The position numbers were made by a program, and so were the translations under genes. Below are positions 33,579 through 42,966 of a stretch of 64,000 nucleotides of DNA, piece by piece. Under the pieces are notes generated by a model. The model had not been told where the DNA came from, did not search any database, and saw nothing but the letters and a program-made list of their open reading frames with translations. Origin of the DNA: RUG12461 sp045661345 (lineage in GTDB: Bacteria; Bacillota; Clostridia; Lachnospirales; Lachnospiraceae); assembly GCA_045661345.1 (NCBI GenBank), contig JAZRFM010000030.1:1-64000 (forward strand), written 5' to 3'. Numbering within the stretch: position 1 is the stretch's first letter; every line of letters starts with the position of its first letter.

Positions 33579-35063
33579 TCAAAAATTGTTGTATACAAAC
33601 ATGGACTCACTGCCAAGCCCCGTAATGCAAAGCACCAGCAGCAGGGCAGAGCCGATCAGGGTCCATATCGTGTTGGGATAAGAACGGCGGGACACATTCT
33701 TTGCACCCAGACAGATCGCAAAGGATCCCCCTATAAACACTGCCATCATGATATAGGATGCGGTGGTCTGTGCGGAAAGGATCGCAAGGCTGGACGCTCC
33801 CGTAAGCCACCCGAAGAAAGAGATCGCTCCCTTTACCTCAGGGATCAGAAACGCCACCGGGATTGTCTCATGGAATTTGAAATTGCCCGAGGTGAAAAAG
33901 ACCTTCAGATCTGTCCACCAAGCAGTGACACTGTCTGCCTGAAACAGGAGCCACAATACCCCCAGTACAAGAAACGTCAATGTCCATCGGATTACCTTCG
34001 GAATCCGTTTCCACCCCTTTTCCCAGATGCGGTCCAGAATCTGCAGGCCCCCGTGCAGCACACCCCAGAGCACAAAAGTCCAATTCGCCCCATGCCATAG
34101 ACCGCTGACCAGAAAAACAATCATTGTGTTCAGATATGTTCTGGCCTTCCCTTTTTTACTCCCGCCCAGCGGAATATAGAGATATTCCGTCAAAAATTTT
34201 GTCAGAGAGATATGCCACCTTTTCCAGAAATCCCGGATGGAAAGCGCCTGATACGGCGAATTGAAGTTTTCGGCGAGGTCGATACCGATCATCTTGGCGA
34301 TCCCCTGTGCCATATCCGTATAACCGCTGAAATCGAAATAGATTTCAAATGCATAGCAAAGGGCAATCAGCAGGATCTCCATACTGGTTGCCATCCCTGA
34401 AAGCTCATAGTATTTGATGTAGTTCACAGCCGTTGCAAAGGTTTCCGCGAAGAGCACCTTCTTTGCAAGACCGAGGGTAAACATCCTGATTCCCCGAATC
34501 AGATTGTCCGGGTTGCATTTCTTTTTTTCCGGGTCATGAAACTGCGGGATCAGTGCTTCCTGTTTTGTGATGGGTCCCATGGCGATCTTCGGGAAAAACA
34601 CCACAAACAGGATATAATCCAGAATCGAATTCTGCTCTGTTTTTCCGCGATAAGTGTCAACCAGATACCCGATCTGCTGAAAGGTGAAAAAACTGACGCC
34701 GAGGGGAACGAGGATATCCCGGGGTGAAATCGTCAGTCCCGTCAGGTTATCCACGGTGGTGATGAAGAAGTTCAGATATTTCACATACAGCAGCAGCAGA
34801 ATATTAGCGGAAATGCCAAAGAACAGCATCGTCTTTTTTGCGCGGTCACAGGTTTTCTGTATGCCTTTCACAAACAGATAATTGATGACCATGTCTATGC
34901 ATAGCACCAGAAACATGGTCTTCCCGGCATAAACATAAAACAGACAGGATGCTGCCACAAGAAAAAGATTTCCCACTTTGACAGACCATTTGGAAAGCAG
35001 GAAATACAAGATCAGAAAAACCGGTAAAAAACATAAAATAAAAAGGTAGGAATTAAACTGCAT
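33579..35063 (-). CDS. MBOAT family membrane O-acyltransferase
   Basis: A 494-residue polytopic protein of the AlgI/DltB class that moves acyl groups from the cytoplasm to exported polymers. Features are the SIRDFWKRWHISLTKFLTEY block and the catalytic-His block SGLWHGANWTFVLWGVLHG. It heads the unit MBOAT / SGNH-like / glycosyltransferase / nth, so O-acetylation or similar decoration of a cell-surface glycan is the probable outcome. Confidence 0.92.
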   Translation of the reverse strand: MQFNSYLFILCFLPVFLILYFLLSKWSVKVGNLFLVAASCLFYVYAGKTMFLVLCIDMVINYLFVKGIQKTCDRAKKTMLFFGISANILLLLYVKYLNFFITTVDNLTGLTISPRDILVPLGVSFFTFQQIGYLVDTYRGKTEQNSILDYILFVVFFPKIAMGPITKQEALIPQFHDPEKKKCNPDNLIRGIRMFTLGLAKKVLFAETFATAVNYIKYYELSGMATSMEILLIALCYAFEIYFDFSGYTDMAQGIAKMIGIDLAENFNSPYQALSIRDFWKRWHISLTKFLTEYLYIPLGGSKKGKARTYLNTMIVFLVSGLWHGANWTFVLWGVLHGGLQILDRIWEKGWKRIPKVIRWTLTFLVLGVLWLLFQADSVTAWWTDLKVFFTSGNFKFHETIPVAFLIPEVKGAISFFGWLTGASSLAILSAQTTASYIMMAVFIGGSFAICLGAKNVSRRSYPNTIWTLIGSALLLVLCITGLGSESMFVYNNF

Positions 35064-35146
35064 GAGTTGATTCTATCATTTTTTGCGCCCGCTGTATAGC
35101 GGGACGCCGTTTGAAGTCGGGAAAGGGCAACTGCTGTGGGACAGCA

Positions 35147-36481
35147 TCAGCGGGATTTTTGATCCATGGCAGACCTTCGCCGCTGGATGAGATAGATGCC
35201 AAAGAGCGAAAGCGCCTTAAACACATTATCCGCGATCATACAGTACCAGACTTCCCGGAGTCCGAGCCCCCATACATGGGTTACCAGAAATGTAAATACG
35301 ATCCGAATCCCCCACATGCTGACGGATTCGATCACAAAAATGCCTTTGCTTTTTCCCTGCCCGTAAAAAATGCCCTCGATCACGATCATCAGACCGAAAA
35401 AGGGCTCTGTCAGTGCAATCATCCGCAGCATCTGCGCACCCAGATCAGCCACATCCGAATCGATGGTGAAAAAGGACATCAAAGGGTTCGCGGCAAGGAA
35501 AAGCAGAAGACCGGAGATCACCATCATCCCCACCGTCAGGAAAATGCTGATTTTTTCCGTCACAAGCTGTTTTCTCCGGTCTCCTTCTCCCAGCGCATTT
35601 CCCACCAGAGAAGACGTGGCGACACGAAGTCCGTATCCCGGAATATAAAAAAGCTGCTCTGCCATCACTGCAATGGAATGTGCCGCAAACACCATGGTTC
35701 CCATACCGCTGACCATGCCGGCAAAGACCACATAACCCATACAGGATGTGACGGATGTCCCCAGTGCCGGCAGAGAAATCCGTGCCGTTTCCCGCAGGAT
35801 GGGTTTATCCCACTGAAACAGCCTCTGACGCGGGTTAAACCACCCCTTTTTCCATGCCAGAATCATCATCATCACACCGGAAAAAGAGAAAGACACCGCG
35901 GAAGCGACGGCGGCTCCCATCACTCCCCATTTGAAACCATAGATCAGCAGCGCATTCAGGAGAACGTTGATGACATTCGCCGCCAGATTCACAAGCATCG
36001 GCGTCTTGGTGTCCTTTGTGGCGCGAATGACAGCGCCGAAGGTCGCATCTGCCGTACGAAAGATGAGTGGGATACTGATGATAAAGAAATAGCGGGAAGC
36101 AGGACCCTGAACCGTTTCCTCCGCATGCATCCAGACCGGAATAAATGGACTCAGCACCATGCAGACAAGGGTCAGCACGGCTCCGACAAGCAAAGTCAGG
36201 GAAAAGCACTGGGAGACAACTCTTCGAACAAGCGCATGATCCTTCGCTCCGTAAGCTCTTGCAGCAAGCGCCATGACAGCGATGGCGACAGAATAGGGGA
36301 TGCTGTGTACCAGCCAGCTCACGGTCGTCGTGGTGCTGACCGCTGCGGTAGCCTGTTGTCCCAGGTGTCCCACCATCGCGGTATCCACATACTGAAGAAG
36401 GGTACTCATCACTTCTTCCACTATGGTCGGAATCGAAAGAGTGATGAGTCCGTACAGAATCCTTTTGTTTTGCCTATCCAT
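35147..36481 (-). CDS. MATE family efflux transporter
   Basis: A 444-residue protein with twelve predicted helices, two six-helix repeats, and the N-terminal segment PTIVEEVMSTLLQYVDTAMVGHLG typical of MATE pumps that export cationic compounds with Na+ or H+. The ATG at 36481 overlaps the patB stop by eight bases; the longer frame lies inside patB. It is the last gene of the long minus-strand operon. Substrate unknown. Confidence 0.9.
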   Translation of the reverse strand: MDRQNKRILYGLITLSIPTIVEEVMSTLLQYVDTAMVGHLGQQATAAVSTTTTVSWLVHSIPYSVAIAVMALAARAYGAKDHALVRRVVSQCFSLTLLVGAVLTLVCMVLSPFIPVWMHAEETVQGPASRYFFIISIPLIFRTADATFGAVIRATKDTKTPMLVNLAANVINVLLNALLIYGFKWGVMGAAVASAVSFSFSGVMMMILAWKKGWFNPRQRLFQWDKPILRETARISLPALGTSVTSCMGYVVFAGMVSGMGTMVFAAHSIAVMAEQLFYIPGYGLRVATSSLVGNALGEGDRRKQLVTEKISIFLTVGMMVISGLLLFLAANPLMSFFTIDSDVADLGAQMLRMIALTEPFFGLMIVIEGIFYGQGKSKGIFVIESVSMWGIRIVFTFLVTHVWGLGLREVWYCMIADNVFKALSLFGIYLIQRRRSAMDQKSR

Positions 36482-37646
36482 ACGTTTCCCGGTATTTCCG
36501 GACACCCTCGCTCAGACGGGACACCCCGTCCCTGATGAGCTCCCGGGGACAGGCAATATTCATCCTTACAAAACCGATCCCGGCTTTCCCGTAGATCCTG
36601 CCCGTGGAAAGAAACAGCCCGGTCTCTTTTCGAAGGAACTCGGCAAAATCCGCTCTTCCCTTCGGCAGAGCACGGCAGTCAATCCAAAGGAGATACGTCG
36701 CCTCCGAGGGAATCCACGTCAGCTCCGGTATCTTTTCTTTGATCGCGGATGCGACAGATTGCTTGTTTTCATACAGGTACTGCCGCAGCGCATCAAGCCA
36801 CTCCCCGCCTTTTGTAAAGGCTGTCACTGCTGCCGTAACAGCAAAGGCATTGCCTTCCGCCACCTCATCCGTATTCAGGGCGCGCCAGATCCTGTGCCGC
36901 AAAAATGGATTCGGGGCATATACGGCCGCTGACTGCAATCCGGCCAGATTAAAGGTTTTGCTGGGAGCGATACAGGTAATGCTGTTATTTTTGCATACCT
37001 CGGAAACGGAGGCGAAGGGTACATATTCCTTTCCGGGATCGCAAAGATCACAGTGGATCTCGTCGGCAATCACCACGACGCCATACTTTGCCGAGAGCTC
37101 TCCGATCCGTGCCAGTGTCTCTTTTTCCCATATTTTTCCGATGGGATTGTGGGGATTACAAAGAAAAAGCAGCGTCGTCTGGGGATCCGAGAGTTTTTGC
37201 TCAAACGCCTCCCAGTCAATCCCGTACTCGGTTCCTTCCAGCTTTAACGGACATTCTATCGCATTCCGTCCGTTATTTCTGATGGAGTTGAAAAAAGTGT
37301 TATAGACCGGTGTCAGGAGAAGAACATTCTCTCCCTGCGTGGTCAGCTTTCTGACGGCACTTGACAGAGCCGGGATCACACCGGTACAAAAAATCAGCCC
37401 CTCCCTTTCCATACGGAAATGATGGCGCCCTTCCCACCAGGAAATATAAGCGTCATACCAGCTGTCCGGAATGACGGAATAGCCGAATACTCCGTGTCTG
37501 ACGCGTTCTGCAAGTGCTTCTTTGACCGCCGGCGCCGTTTCAAAGTCCATATCCGCGACCCACATCGGCAGCTCGTTCTGACCGATGTCCCATTTCAGGG
37601 AATCCGTGTTTCTCCGGTTGATGATACGGTCAAACTCAAAGCTCAT
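36474..37646 (-). CDS. MalY/PatB family PLP enzyme, putative cystathionine beta-lyase
   Basis: A 390-residue fold-type I enzyme: start MSFEFDRIINRRNTDSLKWD typical of PatB/MalY, WVADMDF (29-35), PLP-binding ADEIHCDL (194-201) and Schiff-base Lys230 in IAPSKTFNLAG. It likely cleaves cystathionine or related C-S bonds to give pyruvate, ammonia and a thiol; some relatives also act as regulators. The ATG follows AGAGGTC and overlaps the DUF3737 gene by 11 bases. Confidence 0.9.
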   Translation of the reverse strand: MSFEFDRIINRRNTDSLKWDIGQNELPMWVADMDFETAPAVKEALAERVRHGVFGYSVIPDSWYDAYISWWEGRHHFRMEREGLIFCTGVIPALSSAVRKLTTQGENVLLLTPVYNTFFNSIRNNGRNAIECPLKLEGTEYGIDWEAFEQKLSDPQTTLLFLCNPHNPIGKIWEKETLARIGELSAKYGVVVIADEIHCDLCDPGKEYVPFASVSEVCKNNSITCIAPSKTFNLAGLQSAAVYAPNPFLRHRIWRALNTDEVAEGNAFAVTAAVTAFTKGGEWLDALRQYLYENKQSVASAIKEKIPELTWIPSEATYLLWIDCRALPKGRADFAEFLRKETGLFLSTGRIYGKAGIGFVRMNIACPRELIRDGVSRLSEGVRKYRETYG

Positions 37647-38514
37647 CGTTGACCTCTTTTCTTTGTCCGATCTCATCACAGAGAATCTTCACTTTTCCCT
37701 CGTCGCAATAATCCTTTTCTATGATCAGCCGGTCGATCCTGGGCGCACGGATGGTTCCGCTGCCGGGATTCAAAACGCTGTCCACCATGCTTGTAATCTC
37801 TGCATCCACGGAAGAATACTCAAACGCCAGCGTGGTATTCAAAAGCTTGCAGTTTTTCATCACCAGATTATCGATATAACACATGCCCTGCAGACTTTCG
37901 ATCGTACAGTTCAAAAGGGTCAGATTCTTCGCGTTCCAGCCGAGATATTCCCCGGAAATCAGGGAATCCGTGACCGTCACGTTTTCCGTGTTCCAGAAAG
38001 CATCCTTCGTCATGAGGGTGGAGTTTTTGATCACGGCATTCTTCACCCCGTCAAAAGAATAGTTTCCGTCCAAAGTCAGATGATCCACCTCCAGATCGGA
38101 ACAGTTCATGGCAAAGTACGCACCCCGCGCCTGCACATGATCCAGTTTGACGTGCCGGCACTGCCACAGGGTCTCTTCCGCATTGGTCAGGTTGACGTTT
38201 TGTAAGGTCAGTCCGTCACAGCGCCTGAAATTCTTCGGTGCCGAGATCAGAGAATCCGTCACCTCCACCTGATCGGAATACCAGACACCCGCCCGTGCCA
38301 TTTCAAACCAGGTGGTACGATCCGCACGGATGTTTTTCCCGTACCAGAGCGGGTACTTGTAGCGGAACATACAACCCTCCAGCTCTATGTCCTTACATTC
38401 TTTCAAAGGAGACTCCCCCCGGTCAAAAATCGTGTCATGAATGATGAGTCCCGTCTCCGCAAAAAGAGCTCTTTCTTCCGTATAAAGCTTCTGCCTGATC
38501 TCGCGCTGATTCAT
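37636..38514 (-). CDS. DUF3737 right-handed beta-helix protein
   Basis: A 292-residue protein made of about ten short repeats (for example LEGCMFRYKYPLWYGKNI, VTDSLISAPKNFRRCDGL, VTDSLISGEYLGWNAKNL) expected to stack as a parallel beta-helix. It matches the DUF3737 family of Bacillota, which is uncharacterised. No signal peptide, so cytoplasmic. It overlaps the Hpt gene by four bases and patB by eleven, in the c-di-GMP/HflKC operon. Confidence 0.85.
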   Translation of the reverse strand: MNQREIRQKLYTEERALFAETGLIIHDTIFDRGESPLKECKDIELEGCMFRYKYPLWYGKNIRADRTTWFEMARAGVWYSDQVEVTDSLISAPKNFRRCDGLTLQNVNLTNAEETLWQCRHVKLDHVQARGAYFAMNCSDLEVDHLTLDGNYSFDGVKNAVIKNSTLMTKDAFWNTENVTVTDSLISGEYLGWNAKNLTLLNCTIESLQGMCYIDNLVMKNCKLLNTTLAFEYSSVDAEITSMVDSVLNPGSGTIRAPRIDRLIIEKDYCDEGKVKILCDEIGQRKEVNDEL

Positions 38515-38879
38515 GTTTCTCCTCTCGTGTTGTCTTCCTGTTCTTTTTCCATGGCAAGCAGCTGGTCTCTCTGGGCCTTGATCCCATTGTACAGGGGCAG
38601 ATAATCCATTTCTTTCCGTGCACGTAAGAGCTCCGTCATCTCACTGACGGCATCGTAGAGCGGTGTCAGCGCCAGATTTCCGAAAACTCCCTTCAAGGCA
38701 TGGCACATTTCAAATGCCTCCTCCAGTTTCTGCGCCTGAAGGACCGGTCCCAACGTCTCAAACCTTTCGTCGGACAGTCCCAGCATCACCATTTTCAGGT
38801 AGAACTCCTCGTTATTCATGCACCGTGCCAGCCCCTCAGTGGTATCCGCTCCATATTGATTCAGGATCTCGATTGTCAT
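38511..38879 (-). CDS. Hpt (histidine phosphotransfer) domain protein
   Basis: A 122-residue helical-bundle protein with His60 in FEMCHALKGVFGNLAL, the phospho-accepting site of Hpt domains that relay phosphate between hybrid kinases and receivers. It lies 20 bases after the REC-GGDEF gene, its probable phosphate target, and overlaps DUF3737. No hybrid kinase is adjacent; the permease-kinase fusion at 61.1 kb is the only one in the window. Confidence 0.88.
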   Translation of the reverse strand: MTIEILNQYGADTTEGLARCMNNEEFYLKMVMLGLSDERFETLGPVLQAQKLEEAFEMCHALKGVFGNLALTPLYDAVSEMTELLRARKEMDYLPLYNGIKAQRDQLLAMEKEQEDNTRGET

Positions 38880-38899
38880 CGTATTGCCGCTCCTTATCT

Positions 38900-40219
38900 T
38901 TATGCTCTGATGGTATCAATTTCATAGGTGATATGATGCCCCGGATCCTGTTCGGCGTTTTCCCAGTTTTTGAGAACACGCTCCACCACCAGATCACAGT
39001 TCATCCGGTTTGTTTCATTGAGAACTGCCAGAATCTGATTCTTGCTGTTTTGTGTCACAATATCACTGGCCCGAAGGGATTGCCTGAGTACCGAGAGAAA
39101 GTGTTCCATGATCTCCTCGGTGGAAAGTGTACATGCATCTCCAACCTGATGCAGGGAAAACATCACCACCCAGATCTCCTTTTTGTAATTGAGATACAAT
39201 CTCGACAGAAACTGGTATACCGTCTTAAACTGTTCAAAGGGAAGGGTATAGGCACCTTTCGCTTCCGTTCGTTCGGAGAGGATCTGAAATACATGCGCAA
39301 TCCCGGTCTGCTCATGTTCTTTGATGGGCCTGGTCCCGGATTCCCCGCCATAGATCTCGTATCCGTGTTTTCCGTTCTTTTTTACATGGTAGAGCGCTTC
39401 ATCCGCCTTTTTGAAAAGGGTGTCAAAATCCCTCCCTTCATCCGGTACAAATACGCAGCCTATGGATGCACCGAGCGGGATGGACATGTTCTCCCCCATC
39501 AGCTCATGGGCAGACTGTAAAAGAAATTCATTGATATAAGCAGCTTTCTCCGCCACAACGGATTCCTCACCCACATTCTGGCAATAGGCGATGAACTCAT
39601 CACCGCCAATCCGTCCGGTGATATCCGTAAACCTGACGGCTGACTGCAGGATCTCCGCAAACCGGATCAGAATCTTATCCCCCATGGAATGTCCATAGAG
39701 GTCATTCACCGGTTTGAAGCTGTCCAGATCCAGAATCAGAAGAGCACCCGGCGTCTTACGGCAAAGCTCCGCTATCTCTGCTCTGACGGATGTCTTATTC
39801 AAAAGCCCCGTCATCGGATCCGTAGCGGAAGCCTTCTTGAGTCCGCTGATCTGCTCGATCATATGCAGAATATTGCTGATCCTTTTCAGGAGAACATCCG
39901 CACGAAAAGGCTTATGGATAAAATCCACCGCTCCCTGCTGGAGTCCGTCACTCTCCGTTTTCTCATCATGGTCCGCTGTCATAAAAATAAACGGAACCGG
40001 ATCCGTAAAGCGTTCCTGGATCTTTCTCTGCAGCTCAAAGCCGTTCATCTGCGGCATACGGAAATCCGACAGCACCAGATCCGGCCGCTCCTTTTCGTAA
40101 ATGTACAGCGCCTCTTCCCCGGAAGACGCACAAACCGTATCATATTCTGACATCAGAATATAATTCGTCATCATGAGCGAGATTTTTTCATCATCAACGA
40201 TCAGAATCTTTTTTTTCAT
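38900..40219 (-). CDS. response regulator with GGDEF diguanylate cyclase domain
   Basis: A 439-residue protein: receiver domain with Asp52 (1-120), an intact GGDEF domain (about 125-295) with GGDEF at 205-209 and an inhibitory-site RFTD at 196-199, and a 140-residue C-terminal region. That region looks like a second, degenerate GGDEF-type fold: LRASDIVTQNSKNQILAVL occupies the signature position. The first domain should make cyclic di-GMP from GTP under phosphorylation control and product inhibition. Followed by the Hpt gene and preceded by hflC in one operon. Confidence 0.92.
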   Translation of the reverse strand: MKKKILIVDDEKISLMMTNYILMSEYDTVCASSGEEALYIYEKERPDLVLSDFRMPQMNGFELQRKIQERFTDPVPFIFMTADHDEKTESDGLQQGAVDFIHKPFRADVLLKRISNILHMIEQISGLKKASATDPMTGLLNKTSVRAEIAELCRKTPGALLILDLDSFKPVNDLYGHSMGDKILIRFAEILQSAVRFTDITGRIGGDEFIAYCQNVGEESVVAEKAAYINEFLLQSAHELMGENMSIPLGASIGCVFVPDEGRDFDTLFKKADEALYHVKKNGKHGYEIYGGESGTRPIKEHEQTGIAHVFQILSERTEAKGAYTLPFEQFKTVYQFLSRLYLNYKKEIWVVMFSLHQVGDACTLSTEEIMEHFLSVLRQSLRASDIVTQNSKNQILAVLNETNRMNCDLVVERVLKNWENAEQDPGHHITYEIDTIRA

Positions 40220-40254
40220 GCCGAATCCTCTTTCTCAGGGAAGGTGATCCATCG

Positions 40255-41133
40255 TTACATCTGTCCGTACAAGATCCTCGCCAGCTCTGAGTTCTTATCC
40301 AACAGAATTGTCTTGTCTTTTCCCTTCAGGGAAGCCTTGACTGCATCCAGACTGCGAAGAAAATTGTAAAAGTTTGCCTTGTCTTCCGTATTGTACGCTT
40401 CCTGCAGGGTCTGCATGTAGGTAGCCTCTCCCTCAGCTTCCAATACCGCCGCATCCCGTTCCGCTTCCGCCTTCATGACCTCGACCTGACGGTCTGTTTC
40501 GTTGCGGATCTTTTTTGCCTGTGCCTGCCCCTGTGCCTGATAAGAAGCAGCGATATTGTTCCTCTCGGAGATCATACGCTCGTAGACGGCTTCTTTGTTG
40601 TTGTCCGGAAGATCCAATGCCTTCAGCTCCGCCTTCTCAATCACAATTCCGTATCCGCCGATATCGGAATTGGCGCCCTCCGTGATCATATCCGTCAATA
40701 GCTCGCCCCGTGCCGCAATCACTTCGTCCTGGGTCATGGAACTGATGATGTTTTTCGTGGCATTATAAACCGCCACACTGCATCGATCCTGCGCACTGGA
40801 AGTGGATCCGTTCAAGGTCTGCATATACCGGGTGGGATTTTCCACGTGCCATAACAGGTAGGTATCCGCAATCATGGATTTTTTATCCGCCGTAATCACA
40901 TCAGACGGGGTAATATCGTAGATCTGCGTTGCCTTGGTAATGTAGGCCACGTCCTGAATGAACGGGATCTTTGTCTTCAGACCCGCCGTGTCCTCCACCC
41001 GTACAATCTTGCCGAACTGAATCACGACACCGTATTCATTCTGTTTTACCGTAAAAAAACAGCTTGGAATCAGAATCAGTGCTGCAAGAATCACAATGAT
41101 CAGTATGGCGATCTTGACCTTTTTTCCCTTCAT
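40255..41133 (-). CDS. hflC: HflC, SPFH/prohibitin-family FtsH modulator
   Basis: A 292-residue membrane protein with one N-terminal helix (about 7-28), an SPFH domain, and a long Glu/Ala-rich coiled coil (about 185-245). With HflK it forms a large cage around the FtsH protease. It starts three bases after hflK and has GAGGAGGAA upstream. It shares an operon with cyclic-di-GMP enzymes, which is not the usual hfq-hflX setting of Proteobacteria. Confidence 0.9.
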   Translation of the reverse strand: MKGKKVKIAILIIVILAALILIPSCFFTVKQNEYGVVIQFGKIVRVEDTAGLKTKIPFIQDVAYITKATQIYDITPSDVITADKKSMIADTYLLWHVENPTRYMQTLNGSTSSAQDRCSVAVYNATKNIISSMTQDEVIAARGELLTDMITEGANSDIGGYGIVIEKAELKALDLPDNNKEAVYERMISERNNIAASYQAQGQAQAKKIRNETDRQVEVMKAEAERDAAVLEAEGEATYMQTLQEAYNTEDKANFYNFLRSLDAVKASLKGKDKTILLDKNSELARILYGQM

Positions 41134-41136
41134 GGC

Positions 41137-42165
41137 CTATTCCTCCTCTTCCTGTGCGTTATCATCGGAGGAAGCGGCTCCGGAAGAAGCTGTGCTGCTC
41201 CCCGTATCCGTTCCCGCAGAGAATGATGCAAAATCATCCAGAGGCAGCATGGTCTCCGTCTGCCCATCCGTAATAATCACCTTCAGTCCCGGCAGAAGAC
41301 TCTCCATTGCCTCGTAAAACATACGCTGCTTGGTAATCAGAGGATATTTGCTGTATTCCTCAAACATCCTGTTAAAGCGCTCCACCTGTCCGGCTGCTTC
41401 CGCGATCCGTGCTTCTTTTTCCGCAGTCGCATCCTGAATAATCTTATCCGCCTCCGCCTCTGCCGCGGGAATCTGCTCATTCTGATACTTTTTGGCATTG
41501 TTGATCGCCGTATCCGCACCCTGCTTGGCTGTCTCAACGGCTTTAAATGCCTCCATAACCTCGGTGGTGGGAGGCTCCGCATCCTGCAGGGAAATGTTCA
41601 CCAGCTGCAATCCGATATCCGCATCTGTCAGCTTATCAATGAGACGATCCTTCACATCCGCCTGGATCTGACTTTTTCCGGTGGTGATCACATCATCCAC
41701 CGTATAATCCACAACAGCCGACCGGATCGCCGCCTGGGCAAGATTCGCGAGAATCTTTTCCGGCTCCGTGGACGCATAGAGGTATTTCACGGGATCACTG
41801 ACGCGGTACTCCAGATAGAAGTCCACATCCACGAAGTTGAAGTCCGATGTGATCATCATGGATTCCGCATCCACGACCTCGGACTTGCCTCCTTCCCCGT
41901 TTTCCGCCCGGTAGCCAATAGGGACGCCCTTCGTCGTTGTGTCGACTTTTCTGACACGCTGCAGAACCGGAATCTTCAGATATAGTCCCGCTCCGTTCAC
42001 CTGCTGCACCTGACCGAACATGGTGACTACCGCCTGCTCCTGCTCGTTGACATTATAAAAGCAGTCCGCAAGCAGCAGAAGAATAATCACAAGGGGGATC
42101 AGCCACTTTAGAACCCCCGGCGAAAACTTCTTTTTTACCATATCCGTATTGACATTCTTCATCAT
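41137..42165 (-). CDS. hflK: HflK, SPFH/prohibitin-family FtsH modulator
   Basis: A 342-residue partner of HflC: N-terminal helix (about 18-36), SPFH domain with the EQEQAVVTMFGQV segment, coiled coil (about 215-285) and an acidic Ser-rich C-terminal tail. It starts three bases after the EAL gene with GGAGGACTG; two ATG codons are adjacent. Likely part of a membrane microdomain and proteolysis-control complex. Confidence 0.9.
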   Translation of the reverse strand: MMKNVNTDMVKKKFSPGVLKWLIPLVIILLLLADCFYNVNEQEQAVVTMFGQVQQVNGAGLYLKIPVLQRVRKVDTTTKGVPIGYRAENGEGGKSEVVDAESMMITSDFNFVDVDFYLEYRVSDPVKYLYASTEPEKILANLAQAAIRSAVVDYTVDDVITTGKSQIQADVKDRLIDKLTDADIGLQLVNISLQDAEPPTTEVMEAFKAVETAKQGADTAINNAKKYQNEQIPAAEAEADKIIQDATAEKEARIAEAAGQVERFNRMFEEYSKYPLITKQRMFYEAMESLLPGLKVIITDGQTETMLPLDDFASFSAGTDTGSSTASSGAASSDDNAQEEEE

Positions 42166-42168
42166 GAT

Positions 42169-42915
42169 TCAGTCCTCCGAAAAATCGTCCGCATAGATCG
42201 TGGGCATTCCGATATAAAACCCCTGCAGAAAATCAAGATTCTGTTCCACCAGATAATCATGCTCTTCTTTCGTCTCTACTCCCTCCGCCAGGATCATGGT
42301 CCCGCGCGGACGCATAAAGCTGACGATCTGATCCAGCTCCGCCTGTTTTCGCTCGTTTTGGTGAATCTTACTGATGAGACTCCGGTCAAGCTTCACAATC
42401 TGCGGATTGTAAAGAGATACCACCTTGGAATCGATATTCACACCGGTTCCGAAATCGTCCAAAGCAATCCAGACCGGCTCTGTCATGCTGTTTAAATATC
42501 GCCTCTTCGTATACCAGCTGTTCAGTACGATCTCCGGATATTCCAAAAGCTCCACCACCAGGCGTCCGTCAAGATCCTTCCCGAATTTTGCAAAAAAATC
42601 ATCGGCCTTTTGCTGTGTCATGGAAACACAGGGAAAGGAATTCAAAAACAGCTTCCCCTCCAGCCCGCTTTCCAAAAAAGCCCTTGCGGCCTGAAAAAAA
42701 GTCAGGGTCTCTATATACTGCAGGCGGTTTTTCACCTCGTACTCATAAATCACCTCATCCGGAGTGAACGGTACCGGTCTCATCAATCCTTCATAGCCGA
42801 AGACCTCTCCTGTGGATACCCGGATGATCGGCTGAAATGCATAATGGACATTCGTGAAATCCGACAGGATCTCATCCATGGAGGTTCCTTCTTTTGTAAT
42901 TGGTTCCAGATTCAT
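42169..42915 (-). CDS. EAL-domain cyclic di-GMP phosphodiesterase
   Basis: A 248-residue stand-alone EAL domain without a sensor region. The signature reads EGL (42-44), and the metal and catalytic residues appear complete: Asn92, Glu122 (VVELLE), DDFGTG (153-158), Lys175 (VKLDRSL) and Glu211/Glu214 (AEGVE). It should hydrolyse c-di-GMP to pGpG. It is the first gene of the eight-gene operon and has GGGGAG eight bases before the ATG. Confidence 0.9.
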   Translation of the reverse strand: MNLEPITKEGTSMDEILSDFTNVHYAFQPIIRVSTGEVFGYEGLMRPVPFTPDEVIYEYEVKNRLQYIETLTFFQAARAFLESGLEGKLFLNSFPCVSMTQQKADDFFAKFGKDLDGRLVVELLEYPEIVLNSWYTKRRYLNSMTEPVWIALDDFGTGVNIDSKVVSLYNPQIVKLDRSLISKIHQNERKQAELDQIVSFMRPRGTMILAEGVETKEEHDYLVEQNLDFLQGFYIGMPTIYADDFSED

Positions 42916-42966
42916 GCCATACTCCCCTGATTTATGCGATACTCCCTCTCCGAAACGGAGGTGTGT

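Noticed and set aside
35084..35112. Stem-loop GCGCCCGCT/AGCGGGACGCC as a terminator
   Set aside because: The T-run lies on the wrong side for the MATE gene direction and no U-tract follows the stem on the minus strand.
35111..36535. 474-codon open frame on the plus strand
   Set aside because: Antisense to the first MATE gene, with low-complexity His/Arg content and no recognisable domain.
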